A stretch of DNA of 64,000 nucleotides from Paracraurococcus ruber (GCF_004353985.1 NZ_SMOA01000002.1:50301-114300), one strand, 5' to 3'; numbered from the stretch's first letter, positions 46,528-55,388 are shown. Notes: generated by a model not told the origin, from the letters alone. Made by a program: numbers and translations.

Positions 46528-46953
46528 ATGCGAGGGTTGACGATGCTTTGCGGCCTGGCGGTCGGGCTGGCAGCCTGTTCCGCCCCGCCGCCCCCCGCGC
46601 CACCGCCGCAGGCTGCCGCGCCGGCTGAGCGCGGCGAGGCATCCTATTACGGACCGGGCTTCGAGGGGCGGAAGACCGCGAGCGGCGAGCGCTTCGACCC
46701 GTCCTCCGACAGCGCGGCGCACCGGACGCTGCCGCTGGGCACGGTGGCGGAGGTAACGAACCTGCGGACCGGCCAGTCGCACCGCGTGGTGATCCGCGAT
46801 CGCGGTCCCTATGTGCGCGGCCGCGTGGTCGACGTGACGCCGAAGGTTGCGGACCGCCTGGGCATGAAGCGCAGCGGCACCGCGCCCGTGGAGGTGCGGC
46901 CGGTCTCGGTACCGGGATCCGGCACCGAGGAGACGGCGACGGCGGCCCGCTGA
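46528..46953 (+). CDS. RlpA-like lipoprotein, septal ring lytic transglycosylase family
   Basis: 141 residues. The lipoprotein signal ends LAAC (Cys17), then a Pro-rich linker and a double-psi beta-barrel domain with GEASYYGPGFEGRKTASGERF, HRTLPLGTVAEVTNL and RDRGPYVRGRVVDVT, the RlpA catalytic Asp/His pattern. It lacks the SPOR domain of the classical RlpA, so it may be a shorter paralogue. AGGAGGAAGG precedes the Met at 46528. It acts in the periplasm on denuded glycan. Confidence 0.9.
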   Translation: MRGLTMLCGLAVGLAACSAPPPPAPPPQAAAPAERGEASYYGPGFEGRKTASGERFDPSSDSAAHRTLPLGTVAEVTNLRTGQSHRVVIRDRGPYVRGRVVDVTPKVADRLGMKRSGTAPVEVRPVSVPGSGTEETATAAR

Positions 46954-47074
46954 GGCGGAGGCCCGCGGCGCCGCTCAGGCGTCGCGGCGGGATCCCGCTT
47001 GCGAAGCGACATCCCTGCAGCCGCCAGGGCCGAGCGGCGGGGTCGCCGGCCGAGCGGCGGTCCTTCCGCTGCGC

Positions 47075-47581
47075 TCAGCCGCCCTCGCCCGCATCGGCAT
47101 GCTGCTCGGGCGCCGAGGCGCTGTTGAGCTGGATGTAGTTCTGGATGCCGATCAGCTTGATCAGGTCGAACTGCCGCTCGATGAAGTCGACATGCTCCTC
47201 CTCGTTGTCGAGGATGCGGCGGAACAGGTCGCGCGACACGTAGTCGCGCACGCTTTCCATGTAGGCGATGCCGTCGCGGAGATCGGCCATCGCCTTCTCC
47301 TCCAGCTTCAGGTCGCACTGCAGGACTTCCTCGACCGTCTGGCCGATCAGCACCTGGTTCAGGCGCTGCACGTTGGGCAGGCCGCCGAGGAACAGGATGC
47401 GCTCGATCAGCCAGTCGGCGTGCCGCATCTCCTCGATCGACTCGTCGTATTCGTGCTTGCCGAACTTGGTCACGCCCCAGTGGCGCAGGATCCGGGCATG
47501 CAGGAAGTACTGGTTGATGGCCGTCAACTCGTTGGTGAGCTGGGTGTTGAGATATTCGACGACCTTCGGATCGGACTTCAT
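47075..47581 (-). CDS. bfr: Bacterioferritin
   Basis: 168 residues. The diiron ferroxidase ligands fall on the canonical positions: Glu18, Glu51, His54, Glu94, Glu127 and His130, with heme-ligand Met52. It forms a 24-mer that stores iron. The C-terminal tail after YIQLNS is about ten residues longer (APEQHADAGEGG). It shares direction with bfd and the Fe3+-binding-protein gene, so the three genes form an iron locus, although the 67-base gap to bfd may hold its own promoter. Confidence 0.96.
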   Translation of the reverse strand: MKSDPKVVEYLNTQLTNELTAINQYFLHARILRHWGVTKFGKHEYDESIEEMRHADWLIERILFLGGLPNVQRLNQVLIGQTVEEVLQCDLKLEEKAMADLRDGIAYMESVRDYVSRDLFRRILDNEEEHVDFIERQFDLIKLIGIQNYIQLNSASAPEQHADAGEGG

Positions 47582-47648
47582 CCAGCGGCTCCCGGTTCGG
47601 CCCTTCTGGGCCAGGATTCACCGGGCCCTGCCGCCCGGCGCCGCACTA

Positions 47649-47843
47649 TCAGGGCAGCCGGCCTTCCGCCGCAAGCGCGGCCGAACGGGTGTCGCGGATC
47701 ATCGACACGATCATCTTCGTGCAGGTGCCGCACTGCGCTTTGCAGTCGCAGGCGGCATAGACATCGCGGGGGCGCGTCGCCCCCTGCGCGACCGCATCGG
47801 CCAGCTGGGCGTCGGTCAGCGCGTTGCAGAGGCAGACGATCAC
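47649..47843 (-). CDS. bfd: Bacterioferritin-associated ferredoxin
   Basis: 64 residues with the [2Fe-2S] ligands Cys4, Cys6, Cys38 and Cys41, exactly the Bfd spacing. It begins with GTG at 47843 behind GGGAGAACGGGG; the longer open frame upstream starting near 47987 is not supported. Bfd docks on bacterioferritin and delivers electrons to release Fe2+, so its place beside bfr is expected. Confidence 0.9.
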   Translation of the reverse strand: MIVCLCNALTDAQLADAVAQGATRPRDVYAACDCKAQCGTCTKMIVSMIRDTRSAALAAEGRLP

Positions 47844-47862
47844 GGTCCCCGTTCTCCCAGGC

Positions 47863-48903
47863 TCAGCGCCAGCCGGAACGCTGCAGGATCTGCAGCGCCT
47901 GGGCGGCATTGGCGTTGGTCTTCTCGGCATCCACCGGCTCGGCCCGGAAGCGACCCATGGCTTCCAGCGCCGGATGCAGCGGCGCATCCGGCACCGCCGG
48001 GTATTCCATGTTGCCGAGCGCGATGACCTGCTGGGCGTGGTCGCCGGTCAGGTAGTCGAGCAGGCGGGCGGCATTGGCGCGGTTGGGCGCGGTGCGCACC
48101 AGCCCGGCACCCGAGATGTTCACATGCGTGCCGCGGTCGCCTTCCGCTTGGTTCGGAAAGATCACGCCGATGCGGCGGAACAGGGCCTGATCCTCCGGCC
48201 GGTGGGACGCTCCGAAGGCCGCGAGGTAGTAGGTGTTGGCCAGCGCCAGCGTGCATTGCCCGGCGGGGATGGCGCGGAACTGGTCGCGGTCGCCGCCCTG
48301 CGGCGGGCGGGCCAGGTTGGCCGAGACGCCCTTGGCCCAGGCCTCCGTCCGTTCAGGCCCGTCGGCCATCAGGATCGAGGCGACGAGGCTAATGTTGTAG
48401 GGGTGGTTGGAGGAGCGGACGCAGAGGCCGGCGCCGGCCGGGCCTCCCAGGTCCTCGTAGCGCTGCAGGCCGGCCGGCGCGCCCTTCTCCCTGTCGAACA
48501 TGATGACACGGGCCCGCTGGCTGATCGCGAACCACAGCCCGTCCTTCGACCGCAGCGCGGCCGGGATGCGCTGTTCCACCGCCGCGGAGCGATAGGGCTG
48601 CAGGATGCCGGCATTGGCGGCGCGGGCCAGGCGGGCGGCATCCACGGTGATGAAGACGTCGGCCGGGCTGTTCGCGCCCTCGTTCCGGATGCGCTCGATG
48701 AGCTGGTCGGCATCGCCCTCGATCAGGCGGACCCGGATGCCGGTCTCCTTCGTGAAGGCCTCGTAGAGCGTCCGGTCGCTGTCGTAATGGCGCGAGGAAT
48801 AGAGGTTGACCTCCTGCGCCCGGGCGGCGGGCGCGAGGCCGAGCGAGGCGAGGCCGGCGGCCAGCAGGCCGAGCAGGGCGCGCTTCGGTCGGGCGTCGGT
48901 CAT
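47863..48903 (-). CDS. Fe3+ ABC transporter substrate-binding protein (FbpA/FutA type)
   Basis: 346-residue periplasmic ferric-ion-binding protein. A signal peptide ends ARAQ; the mature part begins EVNLYSSRHYDSD with the first ligand Tyr/His, and contains the paired NTYYLAAFG (Tyr225, Tyr226), the hallmark Fe3+ ligands. The permease and ATPase genes are not in the window. A sequence resembling the Fur box lies 36 bases upstream of the start, so repression by iron is likely. It heads the run of iron genes to bfd and bfr. Confidence 0.92.
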   Translation of the reverse strand: MTDARPKRALLGLLAAGLASLGLAPAARAQEVNLYSSRHYDSDRTLYEAFTKETGIRVRLIEGDADQLIERIRNEGANSPADVFITVDAARLARAANAGILQPYRSAAVEQRIPAALRSKDGLWFAISQRARVIMFDREKGAPAGLQRYEDLGGPAGAGLCVRSSNHPYNISLVASILMADGPERTEAWAKGVSANLARPPQGGDRDQFRAIPAGQCTLALANTYYLAAFGASHRPEDQALFRRIGVIFPNQAEGDRGTHVNISGAGLVRTAPNRANAARLLDYLTGDHAQQVIALGNMEYPAVPDAPLHPALEAMGRFRAEPVDAEKTNANAAQALQILQRSGWR

Positions 48904-48938
48904 GGAGTCACTCCAGGCGTTGCGATCCCGTTGATAGC

Positions 48939-48957
48939 GATAATGAGAACCATTCGC
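48939..48957 (-). promoter_or_regulatory. Fur-box-like sequence upstream of the Fe3+-binding-protein gene
   Basis: GATAATGAGAACCATTCGC matches the classical 19-bp Fur box GATAATGATAATCATTATC at 15 positions, an exceptional score in such G+C-rich DNA. It is close enough to the start codon (48903) to overlap the promoter. Alphaproteobacteria may use Fur, RirA or Irr; the site type points to Fur. Confidence 0.65.
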
Positions 48958-49423
48958 AAGTCCCCACCAGCGTCAGCCGGGACAGGGAGCTTGCGCATTG
49001 GCCGGCCGTTCCGCCTTGCGCTGGCGCAAGCCAAGGCCGGACCGGGGCCGGCCGCCCGCGATGCGCTGCCCGCGCAGCCAGGACGGGCGCTGCCATGCTG
49101 GCCATGATCGGGGGCGCGGGTCCGCGACGGCGCGATGGTCCGGGCCCATCGCCGCCGGCGGGAGGCCGGCCGCGATCCGGATGGCGGGGGTGCCGCCGAT
49201 GCCGGCCGCTGCATCCAGGCGACGGCAGGGGGCGCCCGGCGCCCACCAGGACCGGATGCCGCGGCAGGCACGGCATCGGCGCGACCTTACCGGCGCGCCC
49301 TTCCCGGCGCGTCCACCGCGGAGGCGCCTGTGCCGCGCAGGGCGGAAAACCGCGCCCTGGTCATGCCGCACCAGGATGCGGGGCAATGGCGGCGGGCGGC
49401 GCGAGCCGCCCGCCGCGTCGGGG
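48958..49423. other. Gene-free stretch between iron and GMC loci
   Basis: About 465 bases without a convincing coding region: the open frames present are Arg/Pro/Ala-rich and lack known motifs. Its right end abuts the GMC stop codon; the left end holds the Fur-like site. No repeat or RNA gene was recognised. Confidence 0.5.
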
Positions 49424-50992
49424 TCAGACCTCGCCGCGCGCCATGCGGCCGGCCAGGTGCTCCGCCTGGCGGATGGCCAGCGCCACGATGGTCAGCGTCG
49501 GGTTGCAGGCCGCGCCGGAGGTGAACTGGCTGCCGTCCGAGACATAGAGGTTGGGCAGGTCATGCGCCTTGCCCCACTTGTCCACCACGCCGTCGCGCGC
49601 ATTCGCGCTCATGCGGTTGGTGCCCAGGTTGTGGGTGCTGGGATAGGGCGTCGTCTCGAAGGTGCGGGTGGCGCCCACCGCCTCGTACAGCGCACGGCCC
49701 TGCCCATAGGCATGGTCGCGCATGGCGATGTCGTTCCGGTGGTCGTCGAAATGCACCTTCGCCACCGGCAGCCCGTGCTTGTCCTTCGCCGTCGGGTCCA
49801 GGGTGACGCGGTTGTTCGCCTGCGGCATGTCCTCCCCGACGATCCACAGCCCGGCCATGTGGTCATAGGCATCCAGCGCGCTGGCGAAGCCGCGGCCCCA
49901 GGCCCCGGGCTCCAGGAACGCCGCCATGAAGGGCAGGCCGAGCGAGAGCGTCTCCAGCTCGTAGCCGCCGGCGAAGCCGCGCTTCGGGTCGTGATGCGCC
50001 TCGTCCCGCACGATGCCGGCCATGGTGGTGCCGCGGTACATGTGCACCGGCTTGTCGAAGATGGCGTAGACGCTGCCGGTGGTGTGGCGCATATAGTTGC
50101 GCCCGACCTGGCCGGAGGAATTCGCCATCCCGTTCGGGAACATCGCGGACGCGCTGTTCAGCAGCAGGCGGGGACTCTCGATGCTGTTGCCGGCGACGCA
50201 GACCACGCGGGCGCGCTGGCGCTGCTGCCGTCCCTCGGCATCGGCATAGACCACGCCGGTGGCGCGGCCGCGCGCGTCATGCTCGATCTTCAGCACCATG
50301 CTGTTCGGCCGGACTTCCAGCCGGCCGGTGGCCTCGCCCGCCGGGATCTCGGTGTAGAGGGTGCTCCACTTCGCCCCCATCTTGCAGCCCTGGAAGCAGA
50401 AGCCGAGCTGGTGGCAGGAGGTGCGCTCGGCCCGCGGCTCCGAGTTGATGGCCATGTTGCCGGTGTGGAAATCCTTGTAGCCCAGCTTCTTCGCGCCGGC
50501 GGCCAGCACCTTGTAGTTGTTGTTGCCGGGCAGGCGCGGGATGCCGTTGGTCCCGGTGACGCCCATCCGGTCCTCGGCCCGGGCGTAGAAGGGCTCCAGC
50601 TCGGCCAGGGTGACCGGCCAGTCCAGCAGGTTGGCGCCCTCGATGGCGCCGTAATGCGTGCGGGCGCGGAACTCATGGTCCTCGAACCGCAGCGACGCGC
50701 CGGCCCAATGGGTGGTGGTGCCGCCCACCGCCTTGACGATCCAGGCCGGCAGGTTCGGGAAATCCTTCGCCACCCGCCAGGACCCGCCGGTGGTGCGCAC
50801 ATCCGCCCAGGCGAGCTGCGAGAAGCTGGCCCATTCGTCGTTGACGAATTCCTCGATCTCGTGCCGGCCCCCGGCCTCGAGGATGACCACCTTGGCGCCC
50901 TTCTGCGCCAGCTCGTTGCCCAGCGTGCCGCCGCCGGCGCCGGAGCCGATGATGACGACGACGCTGTCGTCGGTCAGGTCGAATTTCGCCAT
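49424..50992 (-). CDS. GMC-family dehydrogenase, catalytic subunit
   Basis: 522-residue flavoprotein. The FAD motif GSGAGGGTLGNELAQKGAKVVILEAGG and the GMC active-site end STHNLGTNRM with DGSQFTSGAACNPTLTI (His-Asn pair) are present. Together with the small subunit encoded four bases upstream, it resembles membrane-linked gluconate/sorbitol dehydrogenase-type complexes that oxidise alcohols or sugars in the periplasm. No signal peptide is visible, which fits piggy-back export on the Tat-bearing small subunit. The cytochrome c subunit is absent here. Confidence 0.92.
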   Translation of the reverse strand: MAKFDLTDDSVVVIIGSGAGGGTLGNELAQKGAKVVILEAGGRHEIEEFVNDEWASFSQLAWADVRTTGGSWRVAKDFPNLPAWIVKAVGGTTTHWAGASLRFEDHEFRARTHYGAIEGANLLDWPVTLAELEPFYARAEDRMGVTGTNGIPRLPGNNNYKVLAAGAKKLGYKDFHTGNMAINSEPRAERTSCHQLGFCFQGCKMGAKWSTLYTEIPAGEATGRLEVRPNSMVLKIEHDARGRATGVVYADAEGRQQRQRARVVCVAGNSIESPRLLLNSASAMFPNGMANSSGQVGRNYMRHTTGSVYAIFDKPVHMYRGTTMAGIVRDEAHHDPKRGFAGGYELETLSLGLPFMAAFLEPGAWGRGFASALDAYDHMAGLWIVGEDMPQANNRVTLDPTAKDKHGLPVAKVHFDDHRNDIAMRDHAYGQGRALYEAVGATRTFETTPYPSTHNLGTNRMSANARDGVVDKWGKAHDLPNLYVSDGSQFTSGAACNPTLTIVALAIRQAEHLAGRMARGEV

Positions 50993-50996
50993 GGGA

Positions 50997-51548
50997 TCAG
51001 GTCTCCGGCAGCCAGTCGATGTCGTTGAAGCCGCGCTGGATGTAGCCGCCGTGCTCGTGGCTCGATCCCTCGTAGCCGAACTTCGCCCAGACCTCCTTCT
51101 GGTTGTAGAGCGAGACGACGAGGTCGCCGCGCAGCTTCTGGAAGAAGGCGGATTTCTCGACCGACTTCAGGATCTCGACCCGCTGCTCCTCGGCGGCGAC
51201 GCGGATGTAGTCGCGGCCGAAGCGCTTCTTCGCCTCGGCATCCAGCTGCGCCGCGCCTTCCTCGAGCAGGGTGCGGAGCTGGGCATTGCCGGCGGCCATG
51301 TCGTCATAGGGGACGACGGCGGCGATATAGTAGCGGTCCGCCAGCCGGTCATGCGGGAAGATGTCGCGCGCCGCGCGCGCCAGCACCGTCATCGTCGCCG
51401 GCTTGATGTGGCGCAGGTCGGCCGCCCAGGCGGCATCCGGCCCGATGGTCAGCCCCGCCGCGGCCGCCGCGGCGGCGGCCGGCGCGGTGGCGGCGCCGCG
51501 CAGGAACACGCGGCGGCGCACCGTGGTGCGCTTGTCGATCTCTCGCAT
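50997..51548 (-). CDS. Gluconate 2-dehydrogenase subunit 3 family protein
   Basis: 183 residues. A Tat signal (TVRRRVFLRGAA, then a long Ala run, ending AWA) is followed by a helical domain with ILARAARDIFPHDRLADRYYIAAV, the typical subunit 3 pattern. It exports and holds the GMC catalytic subunit encoded downstream. The two genes are separated by four bases. The signal's Ala run (AAAAAAAA) is unusually long. Confidence 0.9.
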   Translation of the reverse strand: MREIDKRTTVRRRVFLRGAATAPAAAAAAAAGLTIGPDAAWAADLRHIKPATMTVLARAARDIFPHDRLADRYYIAAVVPYDDMAAGNAQLRTLLEEGAAQLDAEAKKRFGRDYIRVAAEEQRVEILKSVEKSAFFQKLRGDLVVSLYNQKEVWAKFGYEGSSHEHGGYIQRGFNDIDWLPET

Positions 51549-51577
51549 TCTTGGTTCCTCCCTCGCCCTGCGGGCGT

Positions 51578-51973
51578 TCAGTCGAAGCGGCCGAAGCGCT
51601 GCAGCACTTCCGTCTTGTACCCGTCCGGATCGGTCACGAAGAAGAAGCGCGCCATCGGCCTGCCGTCATGCGCCATGTCCCGGATCGGCCCGGCCTCGAT
51701 GCCGGCCTTGGCCATGCGGGCATGCTCGGCGTCCAGGTCCTCGACCGACACCGCCAGGTGGCCATAGCCGTTGCCCAGCTCATAGGGCTCGGTGCGGCCG
51801 TGGTTCACCGTCAGCTCCAGCTCGAAGCTGTTCTCCGGCGTGCGCAGGTAGATCAGGGTGAAGCCGTCGAAGGCGAGGCGGTCCTTCACCTCCAGCCCGA
51901 AGGCGCGGCGGTAGAAGTCGAGCGAGCGCGCCTCGTCCAGCACGCGGATCATGGAATGGATGAGCTTGGCCAT
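51578..51973 (-). CDS. gloA: Lactoylglutathione lyase (glyoxalase I) family protein
   Basis: 131-residue VOC-fold enzyme. HSMIRVLD starts the first half with the metal His, then ELELTVN (Glu), GYGHLAVSVED (His) and YKTEVLQR (Glu) give the four metal ligands of glyoxalase I. It converts the hemithioacetal of methylglyoxal and glutathione to S-lactoylglutathione. It is on the same strand as the GMC genes with a 29-base gap, perhaps one transcript. Confidence 0.93.
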   Translation of the reverse strand: MAKLIHSMIRVLDEARSLDFYRRAFGLEVKDRLAFDGFTLIYLRTPENSFELELTVNHGRTEPYELGNGYGHLAVSVEDLDAEHARMAKAGIEAGPIRDMAHDGRPMARFFFVTDPDGYKTEVLQRFGRFD

Positions 51974-52053
51974 GCGGCGTCCCCGTCGTCTCGCGGGGAC
52001 CCTGCCGTGGCCGCCCGGGGGGCGGGTAGTAGCCGGCTACTGCAACGGGAAAT

Positions 52054-52359
52054 TCAGGCGGCCAGGCGGCGGCGGGCGGCCACTTCCTCGGCGTGGCGAT
52101 CCTGGTTCTCCAGCCAATGGAGGCAGGTCACCCGCAGCAGGGATGCGAAATTGCCGATCTCCCCGCGCCGGGCCAGGACCTCGTCATGCAGGGTGGTGAG
52201 GAAGCGGCTGACCGAGGTGCCCTCGACCTCCGCGATGCGCTCCAGGATGCGCCAGAAGGCGGCTTCCAGCCGGATGCTGGTGCAATGGCCATGCAGGCGG
52301 ATGGCGCGCGTCTCGCTGGCATAGGTGGACGGGTCCTGCGAGGCGAAGACGTTGCACAT
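52054..52359 (-). CDS. Ribbon-helix-helix domain protein
   Basis: 101 residues. The ribbon-helix-helix core is RAIRLHGHCTSIRLEAAFWRILERIAEVEGTSVSRFLTTLHDEV, with the strand RAIRLHG, and a helical C-terminal region. This pattern is widespread in alphaproteobacterial small regulators; a DNA-binding role is likely but the target is unknown. It stands on the minus strand between gloA and the aldolase, with no overlap. Confidence 0.83.
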   Translation of the reverse strand: MCNVFASQDPSTYASETRAIRLHGHCTSIRLEAAFWRILERIAEVEGTSVSRFLTTLHDEVLARRGEIGNFASLLRVTCLHWLENQDRHAEEVAARRRLAA

Positions 52360-52425
52360 GGACGTTCTTCCCTTCGGGGGTTGGCCGCCGGCCCGGTGTG
52401 CGACCCGGGCCGGGGCGGGTAAGGG

Positions 52426-53217
52426 CTAACCCGCCGGCTGCAACCCGCGCAAGAACTTCGCGCGCGACGTCGCGCCCGTCATCAGGAAGGATTGGTCATT
52501 GCCCGAAAGGAGGAGGCGGGCGCCGATCCCGATATAGGTCCGGGCGTGCACCTCGTCGTACACCCCGCCCATGCCGAGGGTCTTGCCGTGCCGCTGGCAG
52601 GCGGCGCCGACCGCCGCATAGGCCGCCCGCACCTTCTCGTGCCCGATCTGGCCGCTGATGCCGAGGCTGGCGGTGAGGTCGCTGGTGCCGATCATCAGCG
52701 CATCGATCCCCGGCACTGCGGCGATGGCATCCGCCGCCTCCACGGCCTCCGGCGTCTCGATCATCACGGTGACCAGGATCTCCCGGTTCAGCTCCACCTG
52801 CGCCTCGGCGTTGGAGGGCGGCTGCATGGCATAGGCGAAGGGCGGGCCGCCCCAGCTCCGCGTGCCGACCGGCGGGAAGCGGTAGGCGGCGGCGACGGCG
52901 CGGGCTTCCTCGGCGCTGTCCACATGCGGCACCACCACGCCCATGGCGCCGTTGTCGAGGGCCCGCGTACCCTCGAACAGCGCATCCTTGCAGCAGCGGA
53001 CGATGGGCGTGACGCCCTGGCTGAGCGCGGCGATGGCGATCTGCGTCGCCTCCTGCACGCTCATCGCGCCATGCTCCATGTCGATGAACAGCCAGTCATA
53101 GCCGGCGGCGGCGGCGATCATGCCGGTGGCGCTGGTGCGCAGGTGGTGCACGCCGAAGCCGAGCGCGAGCTCGCCGGCGGCAAGGCGCTGCTTTACCCGG
53201 TTGGCCGGTAGCGGCAT
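52426..53217 (-). CDS. HpcH/HpaI aldolase family protein
   Basis: 263-residue class II, metal-dependent (beta/alpha)8 aldolase. YDWLFIDMEHG (with the base region), IETPEAV (Glu metal ligand) and GTSDLTASLG (Asp metal ligand) are conserved; TRSWGGPPFAYA is the substrate loop. Members cleave 4-hydroxy-2-oxo acids to pyruvate and an aldehyde. The start at 53217 follows GGGGAAACG. The preferred substrate is unknown. Confidence 0.92.
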   Translation of the reverse strand: MPLPANRVKQRLAAGELALGFGVHHLRTSATGMIAAAAGYDWLFIDMEHGAMSVQEATQIAIAALSQGVTPIVRCCKDALFEGTRALDNGAMGVVVPHVDSAEEARAVAAAYRFPPVGTRSWGGPPFAYAMQPPSNAEAQVELNREILVTVMIETPEAVEAADAIAAVPGIDALMIGTSDLTASLGISGQIGHEKVRAAYAAVGAACQRHGKTLGMGGVYDEVHARTYIGIGARLLLSGNDQSFLMTGATSRAKFLRGLQPAG

Positions 53218-53274
53218 GGTGCGTTTCCCCGATGGTTGCTTCGGGGGAAAGCGCACCATGCGCGGGGGCCCGGG

Positions 53275-53637
53275 TCAATCCGCCGGCGCCCGCCGCATCA
53301 CGCCGTCCTTCAGCCAGACCACCAGGGGCGTCGTGCCGGTGGCGCTGCTCTCCACCGCCCCCCAGCGCCCGGCGCGGCAGAGCACGCCCCCGGCCAGCGG
53401 CACCGCCTCGAAGAGGGCGTAGTTCACGAAGACCTCGCCGGCCGGCGTGGTGGCGGTGAAGCGGGTGACGCAGCGGTCGCCGACCACCACCGGACGGTAT
53501 TCGTCGATGATCACGCCGCCGCCGCCGGTGCTCTCGAAGCGCGGCGGCAGGACCGGCCAGGCGGCGGGATCCGGCATGGCCGGGGCGCCGGCCGGCAGCA
53601 GGACGGCCAGCACGGCGCAGGCGGGGCGAAGGGTCAT
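53275..53637 (-). CDS. Small secreted protein of unknown function
   Basis: 120 residues. A signal peptide (residues 1-20, LRPACAVLAVLLPAGAPA) precedes a beta-rich body with two Cys (DRCVTRF, GVLCRAG), Gly-rich GGGG near 40 and a C-terminal VVWLKDGVMRR. I do not recognise a family. It is located between an aldolase and the DNA-ligase gene, on the same strand. Role unknown; it is probably periplasmic. Confidence 0.72.
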   Translation of the reverse strand: MTLRPACAVLAVLLPAGAPAMPDPAAWPVLPPRFESTGGGGVIIDEYRPVVVGDRCVTRFTATTPAGEVFVNYALFEAVPLAGGVLCRAGRWGAVESSATGTTPLVVWLKDGVMRRAPAD

Positions 53638-53711
53638 GGTGGCGTCTCCCGGACGGGTGCGGGGACGTTACGGGCGGTGGCGGAGCATGGATGCAGCCGG
53701 GCGCGGGCGGC

Positions 53712-55388
53712 TCAGTCCGCGGCCTCCCCCTCCGGCGCCGCCCGCCGCTCGACGAAGGCCATCAGCATGTCCAGCCGGTCCGCCTCGCTCGCCGGCTTGT
53801 CCGTGCGGATGCGGGCGATGCGCGGGAAGCGCAGCGCGACGCCCGACTTGTGCCGGGTGGAGAGCTGCGCCGCGTCGAAGATCACCTCCAGCACCAGGTG
53901 CTTCTCCACCTCCCGCACCGGGCCGAAGCGGCCGGTGGTGTGGTTGCGGATCCAGCGGTCCAGCCAGGCCAATTCCTCGTCGGTGTAGCCGGAATAGGCC
54001 TTGCCCACCGGGACCAGCTCCTCGCCCCCCTCCCCGTCCGGCCGCCAGAGGCCGAAGGTGTAGTCGGAATAGAAGCTGCTGCGCTTGCCATGGCCGCGCT
54101 GCGCATACATCAGCACCGCGTCGATGCTCAGCGGCTCCCGCTTCCACTTCCACCACAGTCCCTTCTGCCGCCCGGCGACATAGGGGCTGTCGGCGCGCTT
54201 CAGCATCAGCCCTTCGATCGAGGCGGCCCGCGCCCCGTCGCGGATGCCGCCGAGCTGCGCGAGCGACGCGAAGGCGATCTGCGCCGAAAGGTCCATGCGC
54301 GGCGGCGACACCCGCGCCACCCAGTCCTCCAGCCGGGCCCGGCGGGCGTCGAAGGGCAGCGGCCGCAGGTCCTCCGTGCCTTCGAACAGCAGGTCATACA
54401 GGCGGACGCCGACGGGGAAGTCCCGCATCATCGTCGCCGTCACCTGCTTTCGGTTCAGCCGCTGCTGCAGGTCGGCGAAGGGCGCCACGGCCCCGTCGCG
54501 GATCACCAGCAGCTCGCCGTCCAGCACCGCGTGGAAGTCCATGGCCTCGACGATCTCGGGGAAGGCGCCGGTGATGTCCTCCCCGCCGCGGGACCACAGC
54601 CGCCGGCCGCCCGGCCCGGCGGTGAGCTGCACGCGGATGCCGTCCCATTTCCATTCGGCCCGCCAGGCCGGGGGGTCGAGCGCGGCGAGGTCGGCATCCT
54701 CCAGCGGATGCGCGAGCATCAGCGGGCGGAAGACCGGCGCCTCGCGCGGGTCGGGCTTCTCGTCGCGCCCTTCCAGCCAGCGGAACAGCGGCAGGTAGGG
54801 CGGCGCGACGCCGTGCCACACCTCCTCGATCGCGGCGACATCCTGGCCGGACCATTCGGCCAGGGCGACGCGCGCCAGCCGCCCGCTGACGCCGACGCGG
54901 AGCCCGCCGGTGATGAGCTTGATCAGCGCCAGCCGGCCGGAGGAATCGAGCGTATCCAGCCAGCCGCCGATCAGCGCCGGCAGCTCGGCCTTCGGCGTCA
55001 GCTCCAGCGCCTCCACCACCTCCGACAATGCGGGCGGCGGCGCATTGACGATGTATGTCTCGGCCTGCGCTTCATGTTCCCCGCCTGCGGCGCCCCGCGG
55101 CCGCAGGCCCCGCTGCGGCCAGATCAGCGCCACCGTCTCGGCGAAGTCGCCGACATAGTCGTGGCTCAGCGCCAGCAGCACCGGGTCGGTGCGCGCCGCC
55201 ACCAGGTCGCGGATCAGCGAAGGCTTGGCGGTGGTGAAGACCAGCTCCTCGGTCAGCGCGGCCAGGCCGACGCCGCGGTCCGGGTCCGGCTGGGTGGCGA
55301 ACCAGTCCCGCAGCAGGGCCAGCTTGGCATTGCGCCCGGGGGTGAAGACCAGCCGCTCCAACAGCGCGGCGAAGGCGGGGACGCTCAT
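53712..55388 (-). CDS. Ligase-associated ATP-dependent DNA ligase (LigB/cisplatin-response type)
   Basis: 558 residues. The adenylation site is EWKWDGIR with catalytic Lys247; later VLDGELLV and the C-terminal OB-fold with GHGKRSSFYSDYTFGLW and DKPASEADRLDMLMAFVERR. An N-terminal helical DNA-binding domain precedes it. It seals nicks in DNA with ATP. NCBI-type annotation calls this form the cisplatin damage response ligase. It overlaps the exonuclease gene by four bases, as in other genomes of this set. Confidence 0.94.
   Translation of the reverse strand: MSVPAFAALLERLVFTPGRNAKLALLRDWFATQPDPDRGVGLAALTEELVFTTAKPSLIRDLVAARTDPVLLALSHDYVGDFAETVALIWPQRGLRPRGAAGGEHEAQAETYIVNAPPPALSEVVEALELTPKAELPALIGGWLDTLDSSGRLALIKLITGGLRVGVSGRLARVALAEWSGQDVAAIEEVWHGVAPPYLPLFRWLEGRDEKPDPREAPVFRPLMLAHPLEDADLAALDPPAWRAEWKWDGIRVQLTAGPGGRRLWSRGGEDITGAFPEIVEAMDFHAVLDGELLVIRDGAVAPFADLQQRLNRKQVTATMMRDFPVGVRLYDLLFEGTEDLRPLPFDARRARLEDWVARVSPPRMDLSAQIAFASLAQLGGIRDGARAASIEGLMLKRADSPYVAGRQKGLWWKWKREPLSIDAVLMYAQRGHGKRSSFYSDYTFGLWRPDGEGGEELVPVGKAYSGYTDEELAWLDRWIRNHTTGRFGPVREVEKHLVLEVIFDAAQLSTRHKSGVALRFPRIARIRTDKPASEADRLDMLMAFVERRAAPEGEAAD

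Noticed and set aside
46987..46998. Perfect palindrome GCGGGATCCCGC between RlpA and bacterioferritin genes
   Set aside because: It has no loop, no T-tract and no partner copy; palindromes of this size arise often in such sequence.
47649..47987. A longer version of bfd starting at 47987
   Set aside because: The extra 48 residues are Arg/Pro-rich, overlap the preceding gene, and the GTG at 47843 places the cluster Cys at the canonical positions 4, 6, 38 and 41.
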